Translations under genes and position numbers: made by a program
The notes under the pieces: generated by a model
What the model was told of the DNA's origin: nothing
The model's database searches: none
Seen by the model: only the letters and a program-made list of their open reading frames with translations
Source of the DNA: a virus
Reading direction: 5' to 3' (one strand)
DNA length: 33,116 nt
IMG/VR virus record: IMGVR_UViG_3300042934_000549
Coordinates: 1-33,116 of that record
Shown: positions 22,599 through 29,864 of the stretch, piece after piece
Layout: each line of letters starts with the position of its first letter
Numbering within the stretch: the stretch's first letter is position 1

Positions 22599-23444
22599 AT
22601 GGCGTACATGCAGCAATTGGAGGCGTCACTGTCGGGCCTGGTGGCGGCAGGGGAGGCCGGCCGCAAGAGTGCGGACGGCATGCTGGCTCCGCTCAATACT
22701 GCCGTGGTCAACATCACCGGCGCGGCCACGGACTTGCAGAACATCCCGTTTCTGCCGTCGGGTGCTAGTGAAAAGCTGGGCCGGATGATGCGCACCATCA
22801 ACATGGCCCAGGCGCGAGTCGGCCAGGTGGCGTCGACGTACAACCGTGTCGTGTCCGGGGCTGCCCAGGTGCAGGAGCGGCTGGGAGCCTTCAAGCAGAT
22901 GGCCAGCAAGGTCTCGGCGAAGGTGATCCAGTTCGCCGGCAAGACCAGCCCTGCGCTGGCCAGCGTCTTGCCGTCCAGCAGCCTGGCAGCCTCGGCAACC
23001 CCGAAGCCCCAGGCCGTGGCGCCGTATCCGCACCTGCTGATCATCCAGACGCACGACCCCAACGTGCAACCGTACTACTTCAACCTCGACACGGCCGCGT
23101 TCGACGAGCTGCGCCGGCAGGCGTCCTTTCGCTGGGCTGGCCAGGAGCGGCTGCGCCGGAGCGTGGCCCAGCAGGCGGTCGGCCTGGGCGAAGAGAAGAT
23201 CACCCTCAAGGGCGCGATCTTCCCTCACCACAAGGGCGGGCTGAAACAACTCAACACCCTGCGCACGATCGGGCGAGGCCTGCGGCCGCTGAACCTGGTC
23301 ACCGGCTATGGCGAGGTGCTGGGCGACTGGTGCCTGGTCAGCGTCGAGGAAGAGCAGAGCAATCTGCTCGCCGGCGGCATCCCGCGTAAGCAGGGCTTTA
23401 CCTTGGAGTTTGTGAGCTATGGCAACGACCTGCAGAACGTCTGA
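22599..23444 (+). CDS. U: Tail protein U with an N-terminal extension
   Basis: A 281-residue protein. Residues about 140-281 match P2 gpU: YPHLLIIQTHDPNVQPYYFNLDTAAFDELRRQASFRW, EEKITLKGAIFPHHKGGLKQLNTLRTIG, PLNLVTGYGEVLGDWCLVSVEEEQSNLL, PRKQGFTLEFVSYG. gpU acts in tail or baseplate assembly after the tape measure. The first 135 residues are not part of P2 gpU (159 residues): they are helical (ASLSGLVAAGEAGRKSADGMLAPLN, LGRMMRTINMAQARVGQVASTYNRVVSG) and end in a Ser/Ala/Pro linker. The extension could be derived from the neighbouring tape measure, but I see no clear match. It overlaps X by 26 nt. Confidence 0.87.
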   Translation: MAYMQQLEASLSGLVAAGEAGRKSADGMLAPLNTAVVNITGAATDLQNIPFLPSGASEKLGRMMRTINMAQARVGQVASTYNRVVSGAAQVQERLGAFKQMASKVSAKVIQFAGKTSPALASVLPSSSLAASATPKPQAVAPYPHLLIIQTHDPNVQPYYFNLDTAAFDELRRQASFRWAGQERLRRSVAQQAVGLGEEKITLKGAIFPHHKGGLKQLNTLRTIGRGLRPLNLVTGYGEVLGDWCLVSVEEEQSNLLAGGIPRKQGFTLEFVSYGNDLQNV

Positions 23445-23625
23445 CGGGGATCTGCTGGACGTGCTCTGCCAGCAGTATTACGGGCACCTCAATGGCACCG
23501 TCGAGGCGGTGCTGGAGGCCAACCCGGACCTGGCCAGGCAGGCGCAGCCGTACCGCGCCGGTCTGCTCATCCACCTACCTGACCTGGCGGCACCTGCCGT
23601 CGAGCTGCTGCAGCTGTTCGGCTAA
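23419..23625 (+). CDS. X: Tail protein X (LysM-like)
   Basis: A 68-residue P2 gpX-type protein with a LysM-like fold: SDGDLLDVLCQQYYGHLNGTVEAVLEANPDLARQAQPYRAGLLIHLPDL. The pattern D-x-L-D-x-ICxxxYG, VLEANPxLA and P-x-G-xxIxLP is the family signature. It may bind peptidoglycan or act in tail assembly. The gene overlaps U by 26 nt and is followed by a palindrome and a terminator-like hairpin before D. Confidence 0.9.
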   Translation: MATTCRTSDGDLLDVLCQQYYGHLNGTVEAVLEANPDLARQAQPYRAGLLIHLPDLAAPAVELLQLFG

Positions 23626-23631
23626 GGCAGC

Positions 23632-23643
23632 GTTACGCGTCAC
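23632..23643. repeat. GTTACGCGTCAC, near-copy 3 of the palindrome
   Basis: Differs from the copies at 4476 and 12132 at one base (A to C at position 10). It is intergenic, between X and the hairpin at 23645. Confidence 0.4.
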
Positions 23644-23644
23644 G

Positions 23645-23666
23645 AACCCCGCCCCGTGCGGGGTTT
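23645..23666 (+). terminator. Hairpin between X and D
   Basis: AACCCCGC (23645-23652), loop CCCGT, GCGGGGTT (23658-23665), then TGCTGTTTCTGGAG, whose TGGAG is the ribosome-binding site of D. Stem core and tail match the element at 10363 almost base for base. Confidence 0.5.
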
Positions 23667-23685
23667 GCTGTTTCTGGAGCCTCAT

Positions 23686-24732
23686 ATGAAACCTACCTAT
23701 CAGATCATCGCTGACGGCAACGACATCACGGCGCTGATCAACGATCGGCTGCTGATGCTGCGCACCTCGGACAAGCCTGGCATGGAGTCGGACGAGTTCG
23801 AGCTGCGCATTGACGACCGCGATCAAGCCGTGGCGCTGCCCGCGCGCGGGAGCCAGGTCGCAGTCCTGATGGGCTACGAAGGCCAGGCCCTGACCCGGCT
23901 GGGCGCCTACACGGTCGACGAGGTCGAGCTGACCGGCCCGCCTGACACCATCGTCGTGCGGGGCAAAGCCAGCGACATGCGCGGCAGCGGAAAGACCGTG
24001 CGCAGCGGCAGCTGGGAGGGCGTGCCGTTGTCGCAGATCGTTGGCGACATCGCCAAGCGCAACGGCTGGGAGCCGGTGTGTTCGGTGGCCACCAAGGTCG
24101 AGCGCGTCGACCAGCGCAACGAGTCCGATTTTAACTTCATCACCCGTCTGGCCAAGCAATACGACTGCACCGCCAAGGTGGCCGAAGGCAAGCTGCTGGT
24201 CATGCCGCGTCAAGGCGGGCAGAGCACCACCGGCAAGGCCATGTCGGTGGTGACGATCAACAAGACCGACGTAAACCGGTACCAATTCCGGCTTGGGGAC
24301 CGCAGCACGCAGAAGGCGGTGAAGACCCAGCACCAAGACCAGAAGACTGGAAAGCTGCAGGTGGTCGAGCTGGGCAACGACGACGCCCCGGACAGCCTGC
24401 CGCCGGTGCATACCGATCGGCACGTCTACCCCAACAAGACCGCTGCCCAGCAGGCCGCAAAGGCGCGCTTGGCAGCGTTCAACCGCAGCACCGCCGGCGT
24501 GCGCCTCGAGATGCCTGGACGCACTGATCTGTTCGCCGAACGCTCGATCAACGCCCAGGGCTTCAAGCCTGGCTTGGACGGCGAGTACCTGGTGGATGGA
24601 GTCGATCAAGTGTTCACCCAGTCCGGGTGGACCACGACTGTGGAGTGCAACGGCGGCAAGAAAGGCAAGGCGAAAGCCAAAGGCAAGAAGACCAAGAAAA
24701 CCAACAAGCCGCTTCGTGTGGTGCAGGTGTAA
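23686..24732 (+). CDS. D: Tail hub / late control protein D
   Basis: A 348-residue P2 gpD-type protein that forms the hub between spike V and the tail tube. Family parts: YQIIADGNDITALINDRLLMLRTSDKPGMESDEFELRIDDRD, ALPARGSQVAVLMGYEG, LGAYTVDEVELTGPPDTIVVRGKASDM, RSGSWEGVPLSQIVGDIAKRNGWEP, then QRNESDFNFITRLAKQYDC. TGGAG lies 6 nt before the ATG. The last 25 residues form an unusual lysine-rich tail (KKGKAKAKGKKTKKTNK) that may contact DNA, RNA or peptidoglycan (inference); P2 gpD does not end this way to my knowledge. Confidence 0.93.
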   Translation: MKPTYQIIADGNDITALINDRLLMLRTSDKPGMESDEFELRIDDRDQAVALPARGSQVAVLMGYEGQALTRLGAYTVDEVELTGPPDTIVVRGKASDMRGSGKTVRSGSWEGVPLSQIVGDIAKRNGWEPVCSVATKVERVDQRNESDFNFITRLAKQYDCTAKVAEGKLLVMPRQGGQSTTGKAMSVVTINKTDVNRYQFRLGDRSTQKAVKTQHQDQKTGKLQVVELGNDDAPDSLPPVHTDRHVYPNKTAAQQAAKARLAAFNRSTAGVRLEMPGRTDLFAERSINAQGFKPGLDGEYLVDGVDQVFTQSGWTTTVECNGGKKGKAKAKGKKTKKTNKPLRVVQV

Positions 24733-24765
24733 CGCGGGGCCATGCCCCCTATCTGGAGAAGCAAG

Positions 24766-25311
24766 ATGACCATCACCGTTCGACAGCTACAGCAGATTTT
24801 CCCCAACGCCGGCCGCAACGCCGGCGTTTTTGTTCCTGCGCTCAATGCGGCCATGGGCAAATGGGGCATCGTCACCAGACTGCGCCGCGCGGCCTTCCTG
24901 GCCCAGGTCGGGCACGAGTCCGGGCAGTTCCGCTATGTGCGCGAGCTGGGCAGTGACAAGTACCTGTCCAAGTACGACACCGGTCCCCTGGCCGCGCGCC
25001 TGGGCAACACGCCCGAGGCCGACGGCGACGGGCAGAAGTATCGCGGACATGGCCTGATCCAGATCACTGGGCGCGACAACCACGCGCGCTGCGGTGAGGC
25101 CCTGGGCCTGGATCTGCTCAACCACCCCGAACTGCTCGAGCAGCCAGAGCATGCGGCGAACTCGGCGGCCTGGTTCTGGCACAAGGAAGGGCTGAATAGC
25201 CTGGCCGACAAGGGGGCTTTCGTGACCATCACCAAGCGGATCAATGGCGGCACCAACGGCCTGGAGGAACGTCAGGCGTTCTACGAGGCTGCGCTGAAGG
25301 TGCTGCAGTGA
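24766..25311 (+). CDS. Endolysin, glycoside hydrolase family 19 (chitinase-like lysozyme)
   Basis: A 181-residue muramidase-type endolysin that cuts peptidoglycan to release phage. GH19 features: first catalytic Glu about 51 in AFLAQVGHESGQF, second Glu about 60 in RYVRELGS, then KYRGHGLIQITGRDNHARCGEALGLDLLNHPELLE and the Trp-rich SAAWFWHKEGLNSLAD, ending with TKRINGGTNGLEER. No signal peptide or membrane anchor is seen, so it depends on the holin at 2750. TGGAGAAG precedes the ATG. The stop overlaps the GTG of Rz. The 5' coding part contains a terminator-shaped hairpin (24805-24831). Confidence 0.94.
   Translation: MTITVRQLQQIFPNAGRNAGVFVPALNAAMGKWGIVTRLRRAAFLAQVGHESGQFRYVRELGSDKYLSKYDTGPLAARLGNTPEADGDGQKYRGHGLIQITGRDNHARCGEALGLDLLNHPELLEQPEHAANSAAWFWHKEGLNSLADKGAFVTITKRINGGTNGLEERQAFYEAALKVLQ
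24805..24834 (+). terminator. Terminator-shaped hairpin inside the endolysin coding region
   Basis: AACGCCGGC (24805-24813), loop CGCAAC, GCCGGCGTT (24820-24828), then TTTGTT. The 9-bp stem is perfect and the T run has five bases counting the stem end. It encodes NAGRNAGVFV, so it may be a chance result of the NAG repeat, or an attenuator that keeps endolysin expression low without antitermination. Confidence 0.35.
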
Positions 25312-25820
25312 CCTGGCTGGCGCGGCTTGGCTTGCTGGCCCTGGTACTGGCGTCGTATTGGGGAGCCTACCAGCACGGTCGATCGGTGGAGCGTAGCCTG
25401 AGCCTGACTGCATCGGCGCAGCGCGACAGTGGCGAATGGCAGGCCGAGGCCCTGGGCCAGCGCGATGCCCGCGAAGAAGAACAACGACGCGCTCAGGCGC
25501 AGGAAGAGGCAAGAACCCATGCACACGAACACACCCAAGTGGCTGAGGCTGCTGCTGCTGACGCCGATGCTGCTGGCCAGCGGTTGCAGCACGCCGCCGC
25601 CCAGCTCGCCGCCGCTGTCAGTTGCCCCAGCGTGGATCCCGCCGCTATCGCTCGAGGCCAGGCAGCCACCCGCGCCGCCATGGTGCTCTCCGACCTGCTC
25701 GCACGGGCTGATGCTCGAGCGGGAGAGCTGGCGAAAGCGTATGACCGGGCCCGAATAGCTGGCCTGGCCTGCGAGGCCTCCTATACTGCGTTGACCAACA
25801 GGAAGGGTCCGCCGCCGTGA
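25308..25820 (+). CDS. Inner-membrane spanin Rz (i-spanin)
   Basis: A 170-residue protein with an N-terminal membrane anchor (WLARLGLLALVLASYWGAY, about 3-21) and a long periplasmic helix rich in Ala, Gln, Glu and Arg (about 40-110), as in Rz and DUF2514-type i-spanins. It spans the periplasm with Rz1 and fuses the inner and outer membranes at the end of lysis. The start is a GTG overlapping the endolysin stop. The Cys at about 106 in SCPSVDP and one in GLACEAS may stabilise the complex. Rz1 is wholly nested in the +1 frame. Confidence 0.77.
   Translation: MTWLARLGLLALVLASYWGAYQHGRSVERSLSLTASAQRDSGEWQAEALGQRDAREEEQRRAQAQEEARTHAHEHTQVAEAAAADADAAGQRLQHAAAQLAAAVSCPSVDPAAIARGQAATRAAMVLSDLLARADARAGELAKAYDRARIAGLACEASYTALTNRKGPPP
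25519..25758 (+). CDS. Outer-membrane lipoprotein spanin Rz1, nested in Rz
   Basis: A 79-residue proline-rich lipoprotein read in the +1 frame wholly inside Rz. It has a basic N-terminus (MHTNTPKWLR), a hydrophobic core (LLLLTPMLLA) and lipobox LLASGC with lipidated Cys about 23. The mature part begins STPPPSSPPLSVAPAWIPPLSLEARQPPAPP, the usual proline-rich Rz1 layout. The nesting and lipobox together make the assignment good. The ATG at 25519 is chosen because it gives a standard signal peptide. Confidence 0.78.
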   Translation: MHTNTPKWLRLLLLTPMLLASGCSTPPPSSPPLSVAPAWIPPLSLEARQPPAPPWCSPTCSHGLMLERESWRKRMTGPE

Positions 25821-26014
25821 ACCGTGAAGTCGTGATGCCAGACCACCCGCTGTACCTTCAGGCCAGGGACGCCCATCGGGACTACCTGGAGGCGAAGGAG
25901 CGCGGAGAGTCAGCGGCCACGGTCGACCGGCTGCGCCTGATCTATGAGGCGCACATGAAGGCCGCGACCGACTACCACCTGCATGGCGGGACCCCTACGC
26001 TGCCTTTGCAGTAG
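25817..26014 (+). CDS. Small phage protein after the lysis genes, unknown
   Basis: A 65-residue, charged, helical protein (YLQARDAHRDYLEAKERGESAATVDRLRLIYEAHMKAATDYHLHGG). It starts at a GTG overlapping the Rz stop (TGA/GTGA), with AGGAAGGG 9 nt upstream; an in-frame ATG at 25835 is the alternative. It is the last gene of the late operon. I do not recognise the function. Confidence 0.5.
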   Translation: MNREVVMPDHPLYLQARDAHRDYLEAKERGESAATVDRLRLIYEAHMKAATDYHLHGGTPTLPLQ

Positions 26015-26017
26015 GTC

Positions 26018-26164
26018 TCAGTCCACAAACCATCTTGAGATAGCGATCGCGTGCGAGGTGCGCAGTCGATTCATCACGTGTACAAGCTTTTCATAGTTGC
26101 TGTTGGCACGGAAGGACTCGGCAGCGAGCTGGCGCTGTAGCTCTTGGTCGCTGCTCCCACGTTT
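26018..26164 (-). pseudogene. Possible 3' remnant of an unidentified gene
   Basis: On the minus strand an open stretch ending at TGA (26020-26018) encodes SDQELQRQLAAESFRANSNYEKLVHVMNRLRTSHAIAISRWFVD, which has the composition of a real protein C-terminus. A stop closes the frame just upstream (26165-26167) and there is no start codon with a ribosome-binding site. It lies where the phage late operon meets the defence cargo and may be a leftover of an earlier cargo gene. Low confidence. Confidence 0.22.
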
Positions 26165-26301
26165 TCATGTGCCTGACCACTGGTAGGAAGTGCCTTCATT
26201 TCAGTGAGAAATCAGATGGCCGTAGGTAGGCCTGACGAGGAGGATGGACTAGAATGCCATCCAACGCAGTGACCCGCTAACGGGACAGGGAAATCGCTCA
26301 A

Positions 26302-27324
26302 ATGGCTACGGCCCAACAAATCATTGCTCTGCTGAGCAGCCATAACCAAGGTGATGAGGAGCAATTCCTCTCAATCGTCTTGCAGGTTGCTGCGGCTGAA
26401 GCGAGACGCGGGCGGAGTGATGTTGCGGCTGAGCTGAAAACGCTGGTTGATACTGCTCGTAAACGTGGGCAGAGCAAATCGCGTCACGTGCCTAGCCATG
26501 AGCAGGTTGCCATTCCAATCTCTAGGCCTCGTGGCGAGTTGGAAAACCTTCTCTCTGTAGCCTACCCCAAATCTCAGCTCCAAGATCTGATTCTGGATGA
26601 GTCAAAAAGCGACCGGCTGAGGAGGCTAATCCACCAACAGCGTCAGCGAGATAAGCTCAGAGCTCATGGCATGCCCCCTAGCTCACGGCTGCTTCTGGTG
26701 GGGCCCCCTGGCGCAGGCAAAACGTTGACCGCCTCCGTTTTGGCCGGAGAACTGCAGCTGCCTTTATTTACCATTCGCCTCGAAACACTGATCACACGTT
26801 ACATGGGCGAAACAGCATCTAAGTTGAGATTAATTTTTGACCATCTCAATACAGTGCGAGCGGTATACCTTTTCGATGAGTTTGATGCGATTGGGGGGCG
26901 GCGCAATGCCGATAATGATGTAGGTGAAATGCGCCGCGTCTTAAACTCCTTTCTTCAGTTCTTGGAAGAGCCAAATAGCACTGACAGCCTAGTAGTAGCG
27001 ACCACGAATCATCCAGAACTGCTTGATAAAGCGCTTTTCCGACGATTTGATGAAGTAATCGAATATGCTTTACCGGATGCTAAGGGCGTAAAAGCGGTTA
27101 TCAAAATGTGTATGAGCGCCTACCTTCCCCAAAGAATTTCATGGACCAAGATCGGTACTGCTGCTTCAGGGCTCAGTCAAGCTGAAATTAGCCGAGCAGC
27201 GTCTGAAGTTATAAAAGATTTGATTCTGCACGATGCTAAGCAGGCATCTGCCGAACAGATTGTAACCGCGCTTCAGCAAAGGCATGCACTAAAAAATACC
27301 CTATCAGGATTAAACCCTAGCTAA
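26302..27324 (+). CDS. ietA: AAA+ ATPase of an IetAS-type defence module
   Basis: A 340-residue ATPase. Residues 1-120 are a helical N-terminal region (FLSIVLQVAAAEARRGR, a Ser/Arg linker, then DRLRRLIHQQRQRDKLRAHG). The AAA+ core has Walker A GPPGAGKT (134-141), Walker B VYLFDE (188-193), sensor 1 in VVATTN (N236) and a probable arginine finger in LFRRFD (247-248). It is followed after about 44 nt by a subtilisin-like protease gene, the pairing seen in IetAS defence modules and first described as a Ti-plasmid incompatibility/toxin-antitoxin-like pair. AGGGA lies 10 nt before the ATG and a TAGAAT (-10-like) near 26249. The AT-richer sequence and the position beside attR mark it as acquired cargo. 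Its role in controlling the protease is inference. Confidence 0.88.
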   Translation: MATAQQIIALLSSHNQGDEEQFLSIVLQVAAAEARRGRSDVAAELKTLVDTARKRGQSKSRHVPSHEQVAIPISRPRGELENLLSVAYPKSQLQDLILDESKSDRLRRLIHQQRQRDKLRAHGMPPSSRLLLVGPPGAGKTLTASVLAGELQLPLFTIRLETLITRYMGETASKLRLIFDHLNTVRAVYLFDEFDAIGGRRNADNDVGEMRRVLNSFLQFLEEPNSTDSLVVATTNHPELLDKALFRRFDEVIEYALPDAKGVKAVIKMCMSAYLPQRISWTKIGTAASGLSQAEISRAASEVIKDLILHDAKQASAEQIVTALQQRHALKNTLSGLNPS

Positions 27325-27368
27325 TCGCTTAAGCGTCGTGGGTTTTGGATTTATGGAAAAATTCCAAC

Positions 27369-29864
27369 ATGGCATCGTACGAGCTCCCTCATTGCAGATT
27401 TGAGAAATTTAAATCCGCTAAGCTGTATAAAAAACGGCAGATGGATATGAGTTCTGCCTCAAGTGAGCGAGAGGCGGGCCATGGGGGTCGGCTTCGTGAA
27501 AGGTTTGATCTTTCGATCAAAGCTCACGCAGGACAAAATGGTTATTTTAGCAATGATATTAGCGAAACTCCACGCGCTATTTACATTGATGTGGAGATTG
27601 AGGCAGGTGCGCCCCCGCCCGACCTTAATTGGAAGACACAAAACATTCGATTGTCAGCTCTAAAGTTGCAAGAGGACGGAGTGACTGTCGGTGCGTTGTA
27701 CCTACCTGAAGGCTCGGTGTCTTTTTTTGATCAAAAACTAGCTGAATATGCCGAGCAGAGAACTCCAGGAGGAAAGCCGAAGAATGACTCGAAATTTTCT
27801 TCCCTCAACTATTTTTCACTTGGATCCATTCAGAGCCTCTGGACGGATTCTCGCCCCTTTCCAGTAAGTACAAAAAATCTTTGGTGGGAGTGCTGGTGCG
27901 GATCATCTCAAGTCAATCTCGTCAGGCGAATAGCGGAAAAGCTTAAGCTCAGAGTTAATGAGAACTCGCTAAAATTTCCTGATATCGAGGTCATGCTAGT
28001 TTATGCAAATGCAGTCGAGATATCGATGCTGGTGGATAATTCCAGTGGTATCCAAGAACTGCGGAAAGCATCCGATAGTCCGTACTTCTTCACTAGGTTA
28101 ACGCCTGGCGAGCAACAAGACTGGGGTGATAATTTACTGGGACGAATCCGGGTTGCTGACAATGAACATCCCGCAGTTTGTATCTTAGATAACGGCGTGA
28201 GCTCGGCCCATCCATTATTACAGCCAGTGTTAGATCCAGAAGATTGCCAAGCAATAAATAGTGAATGGGGGTGCGATGACCATGATGGGCATGGCACAAA
28301 CATGGCGGGAGCGGCAGTGTTTGGCGACATGACCTATGCGTTGGCTGACCAGAGAGACTTAGAACTGACCTATAAGCTAGAGTCGGTAAAGTTCTTACCA
28401 CCCACCGGTTGGACACGTAATGCCCCGGAAAGTTATGGAGTTATCACTCAGGCAGCCGTTAGCTTAGCAGAGACGAAGGCTCCGACAAGAAACCGAGTAT
28501 TTTGCATGGCCGTGTCGAATGCTCATGTCTCTGGAGAGCGGCCGACAACGTGGAGCTCTGCGATCGACCAGCTGTGCTCCGGCACCATGATTGGTGACTT
28601 TGACGATGAAGGTCATTCTGGTCCGCGACGCCTATTTATACTTTCGGCGGGCAACATCCCGGACTCAACAAATCCAGAAGACGTAGCCGATCTTTACGAC
28701 TATCCAATAGAAGACCCTGCTCAATCTTGGAATGCCATAGCCGTAGGCGGCTTCACTAATAAAACTGATCTGGATGGACAGCCTGGCTATGAGGGGTGGA
28801 GGACATTCGCCGAGGCAGGAGACCACAGTCCGTACAGTAGATCGTCGGTTGACTGGGAGCATAGTCGATGCCCGATCAAACCCGAGGTTGTCTTTGAAGC
28901 AGGTAATAAGGCCTTAAGCCCTGATGGAAAGCAATTTTATTCAGGAGTTCCTGCATTATCAATTTTGACAACTGGTAGAAACTTTACAAGAAATCCAATT
29001 GAGGAGTTTTGGGCTACCAGCTCCGCTACGGCCCAAGCTGCGGGTATGGCTGCCGCTATCATGGCTAAGCATCCAGATTTCTGGCCAGAAACAGTTCGAG
29101 CACTGATGATCCATAGTGCGCAATGGACACCTGCCATGCTCGAAAAACTACAAGGAAAGAGCAAGAAAGAGCGCATCCTACTTGCTCGGCATTTCGGATA
29201 TGGAGTGCCGCAGTTGGCGCGCGCTCTCGCGTCCGCTGAGCATGATTTGGCGTTGATATCTGAAACATATATTCAGCCGTTCAAGAAAGATCTCGACTCG
29301 CGAGGGAGAGAGCGCGGTGAGCCTCACTTCAATGAAGTCCACTACTACGATCTTCCTTGGCCAAAAGCGGAGTTAGAACGGCTTGAGAATCGTATAGTTC
29401 ATCTGAAAGTAACTTTGTCTTACTTTATAGAGCCAAGCCCTGGTGAATTGGCTCAAGTTATTCCCGCAAGATATCAATCGTTCGGACTTAGATTCGATTT
29501 GAAGCGAAAATCAGAAACTGAATCGGCGTTCCGCCACCGGATAAATAAATTAGAGGAACTTGAGCAAAAGCCACCAAAAACAGAGAGTGATAATAACTGG
29601 ACATTCGGCTCAAAGCACATTTCCGCAGGCTCAATACACAGTGATGTCTGGGTCGGTCCAGCAATTGACTTGGCGGCAAGGGATAAAATTGCAATCTCGC
29701 CGGTGTCTGGGTGGTGGCGATATCGCCAACATCTTGGAAAATATAAAAGTCAAGCTCGATATAGCCTTGTAGTATCCATTACATCTGAGGATGAAGATGT
29801 TAGGCTCTATACGGAAATTTCAAATTTGATTGCGGCTTCGGTCGAGCTAGATATTCTTGTGTGA
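27369..29864 (+). CDS. ietS: Subtilisin-like (S8) serine protease of an IetAS-type defence module
   Basis: An 831-residue cytoplasmic protease with no signal peptide. The catalytic triad is visible: Asp274 in CILDNGVSS, His308 in DDHDGHGTNMAG, Ser551 in ATSSATAQAAGMAA, with oxyanion Asn429 in LFILSAGNI. The usual GTSMAxP box is altered to TSSATAQ (Pro replaced by Ala). About 260 residues precede the protease domain and about 240 follow it (beta-rich; VHLKVTLSYFIEPSPGE), which may sense infection or bind the ATPase. I chose the ATG at 27369 (MASYELPHCRFEKF fits an IetS-type start); a TTG at 27345 is possible. Together with the upstream ATPase it forms the last operon before attR. Confidence 0.9.
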   Translation: MASYELPHCRFEKFKSAKLYKKRQMDMSSASSEREAGHGGRLRERFDLSIKAHAGQNGYFSNDISETPRAIYIDVEIEAGAPPPDLNWKTQNIRLSALKLQEDGVTVGALYLPEGSVSFFDQKLAEYAEQRTPGGKPKNDSKFSSLNYFSLGSIQSLWTDSRPFPVSTKNLWWECWCGSSQVNLVRRIAEKLKLRVNENSLKFPDIEVMLVYANAVEISMLVDNSSGIQELRKASDSPYFFTRLTPGEQQDWGDNLLGRIRVADNEHPAVCILDNGVSSAHPLLQPVLDPEDCQAINSEWGCDDHDGHGTNMAGAAVFGDMTYALADQRDLELTYKLESVKFLPPTGWTRNAPESYGVITQAAVSLAETKAPTRNRVFCMAVSNAHVSGERPTTWSSAIDQLCSGTMIGDFDDEGHSGPRRLFILSAGNIPDSTNPEDVADLYDYPIEDPAQSWNAIAVGGFTNKTDLDGQPGYEGWRTFAEAGDHSPYSRSSVDWEHSRCPIKPEVVFEAGNKALSPDGKQFYSGVPALSILTTGRNFTRNPIEEFWATSSATAQAAGMAAAIMAKHPDFWPETVRALMIHSAQWTPAMLEKLQGKSKKERILLARHFGYGVPQLARALASAEHDLALISETYIQPFKKDLDSRGRERGEPHFNEVHYYDLPWPKAELERLENRIVHLKVTLSYFIEPSPGELAQVIPARYQSFGLRFDLKRKSETESAFRHRINKLEELEQKPPKTESDNNWTFGSKHISAGSIHSDVWVGPAIDLAARDKIAISPVSGWWRYRQHLGKYKSQARYSLVVSITSEDEDVRLYTEISNLIAASVELDILV

